Shown piece after piece: positions 31,396 to 48,074 of a DNA stretch of 64,000 nucleotides. The stretch is from Daphnia carinata (lineage: Eukaryota; Arthropoda; Branchiopoda; Diplostraca; Daphniidae), in the NCBI RefSeq assembly GCF_022539665.2, contig NC_081336.1, positions 248,001-312,000 of the forward strand. Reading direction: 5' to 3'. The notes beneath the pieces are model-generated. The model saw only the letters and a list, made by a program, of their open reading frames with translations, ran no database searches and was not told where the DNA came from. Numbering within the stretch: the first letter of the stretch is position 1; the number at the start of each line of letters is the position of its first letter. Made by a program: the position numbers and the translations under genes.

Positions 31396-33795
31396 ATGAT
31401 CTGCCTTGAGATGATGACGATCGACGAAGTGGATGAGCCGGACATCTTTTTCACTGAGCCAGATCCAGATCACCAATGGGATGGTTTCACATCTCGTTTT
31501 CTTGAAGATTTCAAGCCTCTTCGTTTGCTCGGGAAAGGTGCTTTTGGACTGGTCTTTGAAGCCCGCAAACGCATCGATCAAAAGGATTACGCTGTTAAGC
31601 GCATCAAATTGCCGTCCAATGAAGAGGCTAGAGCCAAAGTCATGAGAGAAGTCACGGTATGGTTCACTCTCCTGCCACTCGTTTGCTACTGTGGTTTTTA
31701 ATGGCAACTGTATACAGGTACTGGCTGAGTTGAACCATCGCAATATCGTTCGCTACTTTCACGCTTGGAGGGAATTCCCACCACCCGGATGGCAGGAAAT
31801 GCAGGACGCTACCGAATTGGCCAAACTGGCGTCGTCGTCCGACGATGATGGCTATCGGGGCGACATTTTGAATTCAAGTTCTACCGATGAAATGATAGAC
31901 ACAAGTGAATCACCACTACCGTCATTTGCTTCGATCTTCGGTGTTCCAAACCAGTCGCCAGCCCGACTCAACAATCGCAGCTCTTCATCCGCTGATCTGA
32001 CGACTCCGAAGAACACGCTGAATAGGAACTGCAACAGGTACCTGTACATCCAGATGGAACTGTGCCGCAAGGAGAGTTTAGCCGAGTGGTTAATGCCGAA
32101 GTCACGAAAACCGACACGCGACATTCACCAAATGTATCGTGAAATTCTCGAAGCAGTTGCCCATCTTCATTCAAAGGTCATTTTTTTGTTTGTTCTTTGT
32201 TTTGTTTACTGACTCGCACAAATATTGAACGTAATTGAGGGTGTGGTTGCGGTGTTTACAGGGTCTGATCCATCGTGATCTGAAACCGTCCAACATTTTC
32301 TTCGCCATGGACGGGACGATTAAAGTTGGCGATTTGGGATTAGTCAAAGACATGATGACGCACGACGACGTCCAGCAAAACGAAGAGACATCATCGGTTG
32401 TTGGCCAGGACCAGAAGTCATTGTCGTGCAAGAACCACACGGACCAGATCGGCACTCGGCTCTACATGAGTCCCGAACAAGTGGCGTCGAAACCCTACAA
32501 TCACAAAGTTGACGTTTACGCCTTGGCCATAATCCTGTTTGAACTGTTGGTCGAGTTCTCTACCGGTGCGGAGCGTGCCCGCGTCATACTTGATTTGAAA
32601 ACATCGTTCCAGTTCCCGCCGAACTTCAAAAGTCAATACGGCAACGCAATGGTATTGCACGTAGCTCCCAAAAAACATGATCATTAAAGAATATTTATGA
32701 TTTTCGATTGATGCAGGAGCAATTGCTTATCGATATGCTATCAGCCAATCCAAACAGACGACCAGAAGTCAAAGACATTCTTTTACGTCCATGCATTAGA
32801 GCCAATTTAGAGACGACGAGTAGGAAAGCCAAAATCACGCCGATCAAAACGAACCAAACGGTACGTTGTGTGTCTGATCTGAGACGTGTTTTGCGACATT
32901 CTGACGTTCGTTTGTCACAGGTGAACGCGCTAGCCAAGAAAAAATATTACAAGTTGCTGGTGATTGGAGACCAAAACACGGGCAAGACGTCCATCATTCA
33001 TCGCTACGTTCACGGTGTGTTCCGCGACAGATACCAGGTGACGATTGGGGCAGGTATTAATCTCAAAGAAATCAAGTGGAACGGCACGGATGCGTTGACG
33101 TTGGAATTCGTCGACATAGGAGGTACACGAGACGTGTGTCAAGCGAGTTGAATCTTTCAAATTCAAAAATGCAATGTGAAATAGGTGAAGAGAGAAGTCG
33201 GTTAATGACGAGCGCCTTCTACAGGAAAGCTGTCGGCGCCTTCGTCGTAACGGACGTGACCCAACCCAATGGTTTCGAGGCAGCCACCTTATGGAAGAAA
33301 GACCTGGACACGAAATTGAGGATGCACGATGACAGTCTCGTGCCTTCTGTTCTCTTAATTAACAAGGTGTGTCATATTGCGCCCTATACAACTCTGATAC
33401 GTCTGTTTTGTTTTTTTAATGAACGAAATGGCTCCTCTTACGCGCAGTGCGATGGAGAAACGGAAAACGGAAATCTTCCGAACAAAGAAGTGGATACAGT
33501 CAAGGTAGATCGCTATTGTCGCCAACACAAGTTCAGCGGCTGGTTCGACACGTCGGCCAAGAACGACATCAACATTGAAGAAGCTGTCCAGTTCCTCGTT
33601 GGCAAGGTAAGTCGTAATCATACTCCAATAAAGAATTCGATTGAAGTTTCAAACGGTTGAATGAATGAATAATTTTGAAACGTTTAATGGGACATGCAGG
33701 TGCTCGCTAGCGAGACGAACGAAACGCAAGTGACCAGTCATGACGACAGCCTCAACATTTCCTCAGCTCCTTTCAACATCCGCAGCTGTTGCTGA
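31396..33795 (+). CDS. PERK-type eIF2alpha kinase domain fused to a Rab32/38-like GTPase
   Basis: Exons 31396-31656, 31718-32176, 32262-32651, 32717-32860, 32921-33122, 33185-33366, 33448-33606 and 33700-33795 give 630 residues. Residues ~35-430 are a PERK-like kinase: LGKGAFGLVFEARKR, AVK lysine, HRNIVRYFHAW, a serine-rich insert, YLYIQMELCRKESL, HRDLKPSNIFF, DLG in place of DFG, and IGTRLYMSPEQ. There is no signal peptide, lumenal domain or membrane segment, unlike true PERK. Residues ~435-630 are Rab32/38-like: GDQNTGKTS P-loop, DIGGEERS where Rabs have DxxGQE, YRKAVGAFVVTDV, INKCD, GWFDTSAKNDINIEEA, and a C-terminal CC for prenylation. The joining intron (60 bases) keeps frame whether removed or retained. 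The likely substrate, eIF2alpha, is an inference. Confidence 0.85.
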
Positions 33796-33862
33796 TTGAT
33801 ACTGTGTATTGGTAGATAGACGTCGATAATCGTAATGATATATTTATCTAACAGAGTGATAT

Positions 33863-33868
33863 AATAAA
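33863..33868 (+). terminator. Polyadenylation signal of the kinase-Rab gene
   Basis: AATAAA lies 68 bases after the stop codon, placing the transcript end shortly downstream. Confidence 0.6.
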
Positions 33869-34335
33869 GTTGCTTGCCGCTATAGACGTTGAAGAATAAA
33901 AATGGAGACATTAACAGTATACGCGATGGTAGGGCTCTCATATACTACACGACAGCAGCCGCCCCTTTTTGAAAGGGACAGAGTCACTGAAGGTGTTGTC
34001 CAAAACGATTGATTAATATGATCAAAATAGATACGTGCACAATAACATTCAGGGCGGAATAAATGTATAATAAATTTGGTGGACGTCATAATAAGCAAAA
34101 AACATTGTTTCCAACCATTTTCCCCCTCTGTGAACGGGAAAGTGGCACTCGCAAATAATTTATACAAGGAGACATAAAAAAAACAAAAAAACATAAACGT
34201 ATTGTAATGAGACACGCGACCTGTTTGAAAAGTCGAACGAAAAGTCGATGGTTGCACATCTGCGGGTCTACAACGCTCGTTGCCGTAAAAACAATTGAAT
34301 TTGAACTCGTCGTCATTTTTGGTTGAATTCGTCCG

Positions 34336-34755
34336 TTAGACGCAATGATATTTGACTTGCAAATATTTCAAAACACCCGGACAAGTGTCGCCAAACACCT
34401 CGTTGGAGGCGGGCAACACGCAGGTGGTCTGGCCGTTGCACAGCATGCCCACCAAATCCGTGTGCGATTCGTCGTAGCAATTGTTGATGCGGTCGGCTCC
34501 CGAACGATAACCTCCGCGCGAGCAAACGTTGTGACCAATGCGACCGTAATTGGCGAACTTGATGTCGAGGCTCTTGCCATTTCGACAAGCCAACGTTTTC
34601 GATGTAAACTGGCAGATGAATTCAGTTTCCGCCTCTGATTTTAAACATCATTTTTTTTTTATTTCCATTTCGTTGAATGAAGGTCTTTGATCAAACTTAC
34701 CCGCACCGATGGCGACTAGGACGATGAAGCAGCAAAGGATGCCAAAATATTTCAT
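34336..34755 (-). CDS. Small secreted SUEL-type (rhamnose/galactose-binding) lectin
   Basis: Minus-strand exons 34701-34755 and 34336-34634 give 117 residues. The first exon is a signal peptide (MKYFGILCCFIVLVAIGAG). The second encodes one SUEL lectin domain: TLACRNGKSLDIKFANYGR, CNGQTTCVLPASNEVFGDTCPG and the closing YLQVKYHC. Cysteines are spaced as in the family. Such domains bind galactose or rhamnose outside the cell, often in defence or egg-surface proteins. No other domain is present. The role is inferred from the family only. Confidence 0.85.
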
Positions 34756-37153
34756 CACTGCGATGAGATCAATGGAAAATATTTTGTTGTTTATTTAAAA
34801 AAGAAAAAAGATTAAGATTGATGACTTACTGGCTGAGCAACGGATTTTGAAAAGCGATTGCAAGAAAAAAACGTTGATCGGAATAAATTAGAAGTCGGAG
34901 AGGGTGGAAGAGAAAAAAATGTGTCGAATGCCTTTTTTTGTTTTGTTTTTTTTTTCAAAAAAAAAGTTGAGTGAACGAACGAACCGACACGACTCAAGGC
35001 TTGAACGATAATAAGGAAAAGGAAGAGCCGATACGCGTTGATGTTGGGGATTTGACGCGCGGCCGACGAGCGACGAGGAAATGAAACAAACGCCGTGTCT
35101 TGCGCACTTCCCCACTCTCTTTTATTTCTGAATTTTTTGTTTTTCGCCGTCTCTTTTTTTTTTTTTTTTTTAAATTGTATTGTTGTTTACACCCAGCACG
35201 GGTCGTTGTTTATCATTTCTATTTCATTCGATTTTTTTTATACCACCGCCATCCTCTGCGTCACGGCCTTTTCTTTTAACGAAAACAGATTGCGTTTCGT
35301 GCGTGTGCGTCTTTTTGAGTTTGTCAGTTGCGTGGGATTGCCTATGGGTGATGATGATATGATATTGCCTACATCTGTCCTAGAGGGATTGACGTCAAAA
35401 ACTCTCGCATTCGATTCCGCCGTTGCGGTCTATATCGACAAAGGAAATGCGGGTTTTCTTTTTTGGTCTGCATTATAAGCCGGTGTTTGTCTAGACGGAT
35501 TCATTGGGCATTGGGTCGCCGTCGATTAAATACTACAATTTATTTCCTTTACTAGCCTGTTTGTTTTTTTCGTTTTCAATTTGTCCAATCTCACTTGTAA
35601 AGGTTCCACATGTCCAACGCCACAATATAATAAGAACTGCCCCCCCCCCCTCCCAGTACCCTGTGCCAGAATGCGTGTCGATATATCCGGCGCGGGTGGG
35701 GTCTTGGTGATCACGCGGACGTGACGACGAAAGCCCTTTTATGTATACACTGTATTATATATATATATTTTCCTTATCAATAAAAATATTGCCACTCTAG
35801 CTCCTTTCGTAGGTTTTCTATTCGATGCATTCCCCGCTTGTGTTGAACCGTGAAATATAAAATGCTTTTACTCCAGCCGTTTAAAACGTATACACGACCT
35901 CATCTCGTGTCGTGATTTGTGCAGTTCCATTCAAGAAACTCGCCCGGTTGGGCTGCGTCGTGTGAGTAACAAACAGGTGGGGGGGGGGGGGGGGGGGATG
36001 TAGCTGCGAAATCGAGTGGGCGTCGAGTGCTGTTGCACCATATTGCGCGATTGAAGATCATATGGCCCTATTGACAATAGGGAGCGAGTGATGGGCTCAC
36101 ATCGGGCAGCAGAGCAACACTACTTTTGAGGCTTATCAGCGGATGTTGTTGACGCGGCCGTGAATGGCACACGGTGTGGCCAGCACGTGACGCAAACACC
36201 TCGATTCATAAGCAGATCAGATTACCAAGCTGTGAAAGTTATTCAAATTGAATGTTCGTGTCATACCTACAGAGCTGGGGTGCTGGCCGATGGCTGACAA
36301 TGAGGGTCACGTCACACGTTTCCAAAGCCTATCGCATACGCTACACATTAATAGCGATTTGATTGGAGTTTGTGGCATTGGACGATGTCGGGATGAAACA
36401 GGTTAACAGCAGCAGCCGTGAGATTGACAATTGCATTGCCAAAGGACATCGGTAGATACAGTCTTGTGCAATTGATTTACATAATAGTCTGATGCCATCG
36501 ATCGGTTTCTATACTCGTTCTTTATATGTATACGTGGCGAGACAGGAAATTGAAAATCGCTTTGGGAAATTGAGGTCACCACTTCGTGTCAATTGTTTTT
36601 GTGTGCGGTCAGAGAACTATAACGATTCGCCCTTGTTGTATCGTCCCGTGTTTGGCTAATTTATTATGCACGTCAAAGGCATAAAGCGATAAGCCAATGG
36701 CCAGCTATAGTATAGACTACAGAAAGTGTTGTTCAATAATTGAAATTGATATGGCAGAGTGCTATCAAACATTGGGAAAACGATAAAAACGTACCTCTGG
36801 TAAATGATCGCCTGTGGCCCAGCTGATTACACTCGTATAGACGCATAAAACGTTGATGCGGGCATATGCCATAAAGTCAGTCACCCTGTTTTTTTTTCAA
36901 CTGACATATCATTTTCGGTAAGAGACAATGTTCAAATGCTAACTATGGTCCATTTCCAGATCAGAATTCGTCTGAATAGACAGTTCGACAGCTCTCTACT
37001 TCAACCTCAGTTCAACTGGAAACGAACGAGACTGCATGTTATATCAGCCATAGAGATAAGATTAGATAAAGGGTTTAAGAACTTGCGTTAATCGCGTTAT
37101 TTCTAAGCATCGTCTACGCAAATGTTGTGTATGTCTAAACGGCTGTACGCTAC
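34756..37153. other. 2.4 kb non-coding stretch with long homopolymers
   Basis: No supported gene. It contains several T runs, a C run near 35640 and an uninterrupted G run of about 18 near 35980-35998, the latter able to form a G-quadruplex. Probably intergenic regulatory DNA for the lectin and C1q genes. Confidence 0.5.
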
Positions 37154-38966
37154 ATGGACGACAGGATGCCGCATTGTTTTTGCGTAACGATTGTTTTGAT
37201 ATTGGCGCTGCCGACTTGTTTTGCGGCTGCATCCGATTGGAAAGCAAAATTTGAACAACTTGAGGAAAACTATGTGAGCCAATATCGTCTCTTATCTCAA
37301 ATCATTGATTATACTAATATTTTATGTTATACCACAATCATCTAAAAGGACAAAATGAAAGCACATTTCGAAACTTTGGAGAGGAAAGTCGATCAGCTGG
37401 AAGCCAAAGTTAAGAAACAGGATTCAATTTTGGCTGTTTTGGAAAAAGGACACAGGCCTTTGAAAGATAGTGTCGATATCAACCAACATCGCCGTCACAA
37501 CGCCACCCTTCGTACTTGCCACGAAATCCACGTAGCAAATCCATCGTACACCTCCGGCATGTACTGGATCGATCCAGATGGTCACGGCATTGGCGATCCA
37601 CCCATCCACGTCCACTGCGACATGGTACATAAAACGAATAACGTAACAAAAGGTGCTGAAGGGTTCCAATCAGGTATTCCATTTTGTTTTTGTAATTTGC
37701 CATAACATTTGAACTGATTACATTACAACATTTATGAATGCTGTCAAAGGTATGACATCTATATTGCACGACAGCGAGTCGAAAAAGGATATTGGGAATT
37801 GCACCGAACCTGGATGTTACTCGAGACAAATCAAACATTATGCGAGCGAACGGCAAATCGCAGCTTTGATTCAATTGTCCAGTAGCTGCACCCAAAACAT
37901 TTCGGTATGTGGCTCAAAGCTCTGATTGATTAGAAAGATCGTTGGGTTCTGAAATTCACAGTTGATTGCATCAGTATCATTGTAGAAATACGCCTTTGAA
38001 TTACAATGGCATCGCCTACGCCTGGTGGAATGGCAAAGACGGCCAAAAGCACGAGTTCTCCGACTGGTTAACTTCGTGTGAACAACTCTCTGGCAAAAAA
38101 TACGCAATCAACGGTGTGAGCGACAACGTGTGATCGTTCAAAAAAGAAATGCAATAAAAATTGAGGACGTGGAAAAATGTTTGCAGGTGTCATCAGAGGC
38201 GAGCGTTTGCCGATTACGCGCGTTCATTTTAGCAACCCGTTCCAAGGATCCGGCCAGTACACCGTGAGTCGGCTGCGATGTAGCGGAAAGGCAAAAGTGG
38301 AGCCGATGCCGACGTCGTGCGATGATTTGTGGCGGATGGGACACACTCTTAATGGGTTCTACTCGGTCAGAGGAGCTAAACGAATGGAAACTGTTTACTG
38401 TCAATTCGATAAACGACCCAATGAACAAGGTGTTTCTCGTCTTACGAATGATTCAAAAGTGCTAAACGGTCATTTTGTTTTGAAAAGGTTTCCAAAAATG
38501 GATCGGATACGTCGACGTCAAATCCCAGCCGACGTATTTCTACGTTCAGAAGAACACTACCTTCAATAGCACGAATGTTTCAATTCCATTTGAGGTTGAA
38601 AAGGTCAACGTCGGCAACGCCATGGATTTGAAAAATGGCACCTTTACAGCTCCACGTGACGGCCTTTATTTCTTCTCCTTTAGCTGTTTGACCACCGCTG
38701 GAACCACTGCAAAACCCGTTTTCGCTGCGGTAGGCCTCTTTTTGAACGCCGTACAAGTCGGGGAGGCTTGGGTACACGAGGGGACCACCACGGTCAACCG
38801 AGACAGTCCACTGACGTTTCAATCGACGCTGACATTGAAAGCGGGGGACCGTATCTGGTTGCAAATTAAAAGCTTAGGGGACACGGGCTTTCTGTATGAC
38901 GACAAGAATGGTTATAATCACTTTAATGGTTTCATGTTGGACGAAGAAATTACCCGATCCCTTTGA
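37154..38966 (+). CDS. Secreted coiled-coil, cysteine-rich and C1q-domain protein, copy 1
   Basis: Exons 37154-37273, 37349-37652, 37750-37904, 37975-38113, 38187-38429 and 38488-38966 give 479 residues. The order is: signal peptide (CVTIVLILALPTCFAAA); coiled coil (FETLERKVDQLEAKVKKQDS); a region like the collagen C-propeptide/contactin-associated module (TCHEIHVANPS, GMYWIDPDGHGIGDPP, HVHCDM, CTEPGCYSRQIK); a linker module (CDDLWRMGHTLNGFYSVRG); and a C-terminal C1q domain (FEVEKVNVGNAMDL...GLYFFSF...VGLFLNA...DRIWLQI). A donor at 37674 instead of 37653 would add seven residues. C1q proteins of invertebrates act in recognition outside the cell; the ligand is unknown. Confidence 0.85.
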
Positions 38967-38977
38967 GTTCCATTCGC

Positions 38978-38983
38978 AATAAA
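38978..38983 (+). terminator. Polyadenylation signal of C1q copy 1
   Basis: AATAAA, about 12 bases after the stop codon. Confidence 0.55.
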
Positions 38984-39365
38984 CGTGTTCCAAGTGAATT
39001 GACCTTTAATTTTGAATGATTATGTGTTGGGTTTGAGTGTATGTGACTGAGCATCTGACCCAGAGTATGCGAAACGGGGTATTCATTGAGATCGTTGTGC
39101 AACGTCTTTATCACATTAAACTTGAAAATGTACGAGCTCAACTTGTGCCTAGTCAACTCCATCGTAGTTAAGTTACAAGGCACCTGATGGCTACGCAGCA
39201 GATACGATGATAAGATAAGATGAACGGATTGAAATTGCCAGTATGTACCTGCAACTGACTCATTTTCATCGGGCGTCGTTTCCACTTACACTCGTGACAT
39301 CTTTTGTCTAAATCATAGTTTTCGTTGCATTTCATTCAAAGCTGCTTTTGAACAACGACTAAAGA

Positions 39366-41166
39366 ATGTTGCATTCTTTTTCCGAGACAGTGCGATCATT
39401 TCTTTTGATTTTGGCGCTGTCTACTTGTTTCACGACTGCGTTTGATTTGCAAGCAAAAGTTGAGCAACTCGAGAAGAACTACGTAAACCCATATCACCTC
39501 CTTATCTCATTGATGTATTGATTTCTGATATTTTAGTTATATATTCACTACACAAAGGTAAGAATTAAAGAACATTTGGAAGCCAAAATCATGGATTTGG
39601 AGACGAAAGTTGGTCGACTGGAAGACAAAGTTAAGGAACAGGATTCACTTTTGGCTGTTTTGAAAAATGGGCACAAACCTTTGAAAGATAGTGTTGACAT
39701 CAACCAACATCATCGCTACAACGCCATTCTTCGTACTTGCCACGAAATCTACGCAGCGAATCCGTCGTTCTACCCCGGTATGTACTGGATCGATCCAGAC
39801 GGCCACGGCATTGGTGATCCACCATCTCCGTCCACTGCGACATGACGGGAGGATGCCATAACAAGGGTGAACGACTCTGGGTACATTTTCCGCAATATAT
39901 AGAGATGATTGCATTGAATAATGTTTGCAAAGGTGTACATCATATTTTGCATGACGGCGAGTTGAAAATGGACATTGGACATTGCACCGAACCTGGATGT
40001 TACTCGAGGTCAATCAAGTATTACGCGAGCGATAGGCAAATCCAAGCGTTGATTCAATTGTCCCATGGCTGCGCACAAAACATTTTGGTATTTCGATTAA
40101 AGCTCTGATTTTGAACGATCGTTTACCTTATAAACTGGCGGTTGGTGGTGCAGTACTATTGCAAGAAATCGCCATTAACCTACAACGGGACAGCCTACGC
40201 TTGGTACGACGACAAAGACGGCAAAAAAAACGTGTTTACCAATTCGTTGACGGAGTGTGATGGACCCTCTGATAAACAACATGTGGAGAACGGTGAGAGC
40301 GATTTATTTATTTGATTTAAAAAAAAAAACAAAACGAAATGACAATTGAAATCGGTGCCAAAAATCCAGGTATCGTAACAAACAATGGTCTGCCGTTTGC
40401 GCGCTTCCATTTTAGCAATCCGCTGAACGGCTCCGGTCAACACGAAGTGACTCGGTTACGATGTCAAGGAAAGGCGAAGACGGAGGCAATGCCGACGTCG
40501 TGCGAAGATTTGTGGCGAATGGGACACACACTCAACGGAATCTACTCGGTCAGGGGAGCTAAACAAATGGAAACTGTTTTCTGCCAATTCGATAAACGAC
40601 CTAATGAACAAGGTAATAGATCAATGGTCACATGTGGATTGTGGCATTTTTATTTGATGAACGTTATCGAACATTTTTGATGCACAGGTTATCAAACATT
40701 AATCGGATACGTCGATGTCAAATCTTTGCCGACATATTTCAACGTTCATAGGCTCAACAGTTTCAACTCAACGGGCGTTGCTATACCATTTGAAGTGGAA
40801 TCGGTTAACGTCGGCAATGCCATGAATTTAACAACGGGAATATTCACGGCACCACGTGGTGGCATTTATTTCTTCTCCTTTAACGGATTGGCCTTTAGTG
40901 CAGCTACTGAAACATGGCTTTTCCTCAGAGTAGGCCTTTTTTTGAACGGAAAAAAAATTAGCGAAACTTGGGAAAGGGAGAGGGACATCACCGGAGAGCA
41001 TTATAGTCCAGTGACAATTCAATCAACGTTGAAATTGAAAGCCAACGATCGTATTTGGTTGCAGATTGCAGAAATGCGACCGACGACCACGCTGTATGAT
41101 GATACAGATGGATATACTCGCTTTACAGGTTTCGTGTTGGACGAGGAATTTGCAGTGCCTAATTGA
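39366..41166 (+). pseudogene. Secreted coiled-coil/C1q protein, copy 2, with one-base frameshift
   Basis: The six-exon plan matches copy 1: 39366-39482, 39558-39866, 39933-40087, 40154-40292, 40370-40612 and 40688-41166. The signal peptide (FLLILALSTCFTTA), coiled coil, DPDGHGIGDPP block, CTEPGCYSR and C1q domain are all present. In exon 2, where copy 1 reads CCACCCATCCACGTCCAC, copy 2 reads CCACCATCTCCGTCCAC. It is one base short and the frame ends in TGA at about 39843. Every other exon, splice site and domain is intact. The gene is therefore either recently disrupted or carries a sequencing or assembly error. It would otherwise encode about 480 residues. Confidence 0.75.
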
Positions 41167-41245
41167 TGAACTTATTTCGCATTTGTATTAGTGGTTTGTT
41201 TGTTTTTTTTTACGGGTGTTTTTTTTTTTTTGTTTGTCTCCATGA

Positions 41246-41251
41246 AATAAA
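41246..41251 (+). terminator. Polyadenylation signal of C1q copy 2
   Basis: AATAAA about 80 bases after the stop codon, following two T-rich tracts. Confidence 0.5.
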
Positions 41252-42527
41252 GAGCGGATGTGTTTTCAATGTGGAATCAAGTTGAAAATAAACGCCATTC
41301 GACCCATGTTGTTGATGTCGCTTTCACCTTCTCCAGGGAAAAAATATATCCGTTTCAAAGAAATGAAGCTTATAGTTTCATGTGCTTTTCGTGACATGAC
41401 GAAACTCGTCATCAAAAGCCAACGTCTTTTGGCCAGTCTTTATCTGTCGTGTTGCCCAGCCCTGCGAAGCATATAGACAAGCGACTTCCGCGCATAAACA
41501 CAAACCACACAATTTATAGACATGAGCTTTGTTTTCTAATTTGGTCATCCTCGTCGAAATGGCAAAAGCCCGATGGCCATCGAAATCTTGTTAAAGAGGC
41601 TACGCCATCATTTCAGCAACAACCTGTTTCTTACAATTGGATGCAGAAAAAACAGCTGTTGATTTTTTAAAAATATTTACAGGATAATGTGAGAGGAACG
41701 CCCTGACTTCCGCACGACAACTCCACTGTGTTTTTTTGAACGAATACGCTCTGGCTTTGACCGTGCAGGTTCCGCAAAACCCAAATCAGACCCAGAGGCA
41801 ATGGCCATGATTAGCAACTGTTTTGATTTCACGGTCGTCTCAAAAACCAACTTGCATATAAAACAAGGTCACATGGGCTCCTCTTCTTCATCACTGTCGT
41901 CGTTTCTCAAAACATGTACCGTTCATTTACAGTTGGAATTTTATTTCCCTGGGGCCGAAAACCTTCGTGAATTGTACGTTGTGGTGCTGGAGCGCTCAAC
42001 GACTATCATCGACAGTTTTCACAGCTCAAAAGAAACGCTTTTATGGTTGATGGTAAATAGTTTAATGATCATAAGAGACACGGTGAATACATTACGAACT
42101 TATGTATTAGTTGGCTCTAGCCACAAAAAATGTTCAAACTCTTCCGGAGCAACCCAAACGTTTGGTTTCCTCAAAGTCCGAGACGAATGTTAAAGGAAGT
42201 TCAAAAAAGACAGACAAAGGCAACTGTCCAAATGTAGATGAAATTCTTCATTTCCATTAGCTAACGAATTACAGCTTTTTAGAAACCGGTTCTGTTTTCT
42301 TCATTGGCTGCTGGCCAGCGTCACCAAAGTTGCTTATATCCTCGAGCTACGTTCTCGCATTATAATTGCTCTGCAAAAATAACAACCTTGTTGCTACCTC
42401 CATTCTCTTTGGGCACACGGGGATTTCCAAAACGCAGCTCCACATTCGAACAACGCCAAGCTTTGTCAACTGCACGTTCTAAAATTTCGTGCCGTCACAT
42501 TCGTGTCGTTTGTGCATACGTTGAAGG
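41252..42527. other. Intergenic stretch
   Basis: About 1.3 kb. The open frames at 41258-41476 and 41801-42193 show no known domain, splice logic or paralogue support. It probably holds the promoter of the first receptor kinase. Confidence 0.45.
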
Positions 42528-46516
<3,989 letters not shown>

Positions 46517-48074
46517 AAAAAAAAAAATATTTCCGATTAAATACAAAATTTTATTTTCTTCAATTTCAACATGACATTGCCCTGCTTTGGTCATAGGACT
46601 AACATCGACGCCATGTCCCAACAAAAGACGCAGATAGGCAACCAGTACGTTTAGGGTTGGAGTCTTGGGTTTTATTATTGCCCGATCACCTGTATGCTGG
46701 GCCAGCGGTTAGGGTACGTAGTTGTCTGTAAAAAGAGGCCAACTAAATCTCGATCATTGCCATTTTTCTATAAATGTGTTGTCTTTTTATCGTTTCATTT
46801 ACTGTGTCACCGCGACTGAGATGCAGTCAAAAACAATACATTTAGCTATACCTTTTGAATCGTTTTCATCCATTCGTCCAATTCAATCGCTTAGCAGGGG
46901 AAAAAAAGCCATGTCCTCTTCTAAGAAGCAAAATATGTGAAACGGTCTTTTAATAAATTGGGTAGGAAACGTGGAATGCAGGATTTTACATCCATGTATG
47001 TCACTCGTATAGGATCGCCATTTTGAAAACCAGTTTATATAACTGTATCTACTACGACGTTGTGCCATGAACAATCTGTTGGGAAAAACTGGAAAACCCT
47101 CTCATTGTTTACAAATGGATTCGGAATTTTAAAGTGAAAAGATTTTCGTTCGGATGTGATTATTCAGTGACAACTCAAACAAGAAAACGTCCGTGGCCCA
47201 CTTTATGTTGCAGCACACTTTCATTTTCGTCCCTCTTAATTTTGTGCTTGAAGTCAACGTTTCGAAACGTGCTGCATTTCTCTTGGTTTTACATAGCCGA
47301 GTTTGGCTCGCGAATTCTTGCTTGTGGTTTCCCCCTTTTCTAACGTGATACTGAAGTCGGTTTGGAGATTAGCACAATTCGAGTCTATTTCAGTTTCCCG
47401 CATCCGCCAGCCGTTTTTCCTACCGAATATTATCAAAATCCATTTTCACTTAGTGTTAATGACCTATAAGTAACTTGCATGCTAAAATGAATGTTAAAAA
47501 TAACCTATGCTATGTGGGAAGCTATTTGAATCATGTTTTTTTTTGCAACACGTAAAAAATCGAAACATACATTTGTCTGGCCTTGACGGCGTCCAGTTTC
47601 GATTTCAGAAACATGTTTGTTTGGTTTTTTAAAATCTATTTTGTGGCCCTTCCCTCCGACAGGGACCTAGGTACGCTTTTAGTCAAATTAGCCTCAGGTG
47701 TAAGGTTCACCTTGGTCAAACGCAAAGTGCCTAACATCTTCAGGCCAACGGCAGGCAAGCCTAACTATACGCTTCCATATTCAGACAGTGGCCAAAGAGC
47801 AGAGCGGTAAGACGCAGATGTTTAACGTCCTTGGTTGATGGGCCAGGAAGAGGAAGTGGTAACGTTTTTTTTTTATTACGTTTCGCTAGTCGTCTGTGTC
47901 CTTACGAAAATGCTAAACATTCATCAGAAATCTAGTTGACATTGGCTGGCGTCTGGAAGTCATTCTCAACTGAAACTCTGTTTCTCATTGTTTGTCTTTG
48001 CATTTTCTCTTCTGTTATGTGCAGTGGCTCTTTTGTTTAAGAGGTGAATTTCGACTGACTTAACGGTGAATGCG
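46517..48074. other. Spacer between the two receptor kinases
   Basis: About 1.6 kb without a supported gene. The small frames at 47134-47343 and 47583-47810 have no features beyond chance. It must contain the 3' end of copy 1 and the promoter of copy 2. Confidence 0.45.
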
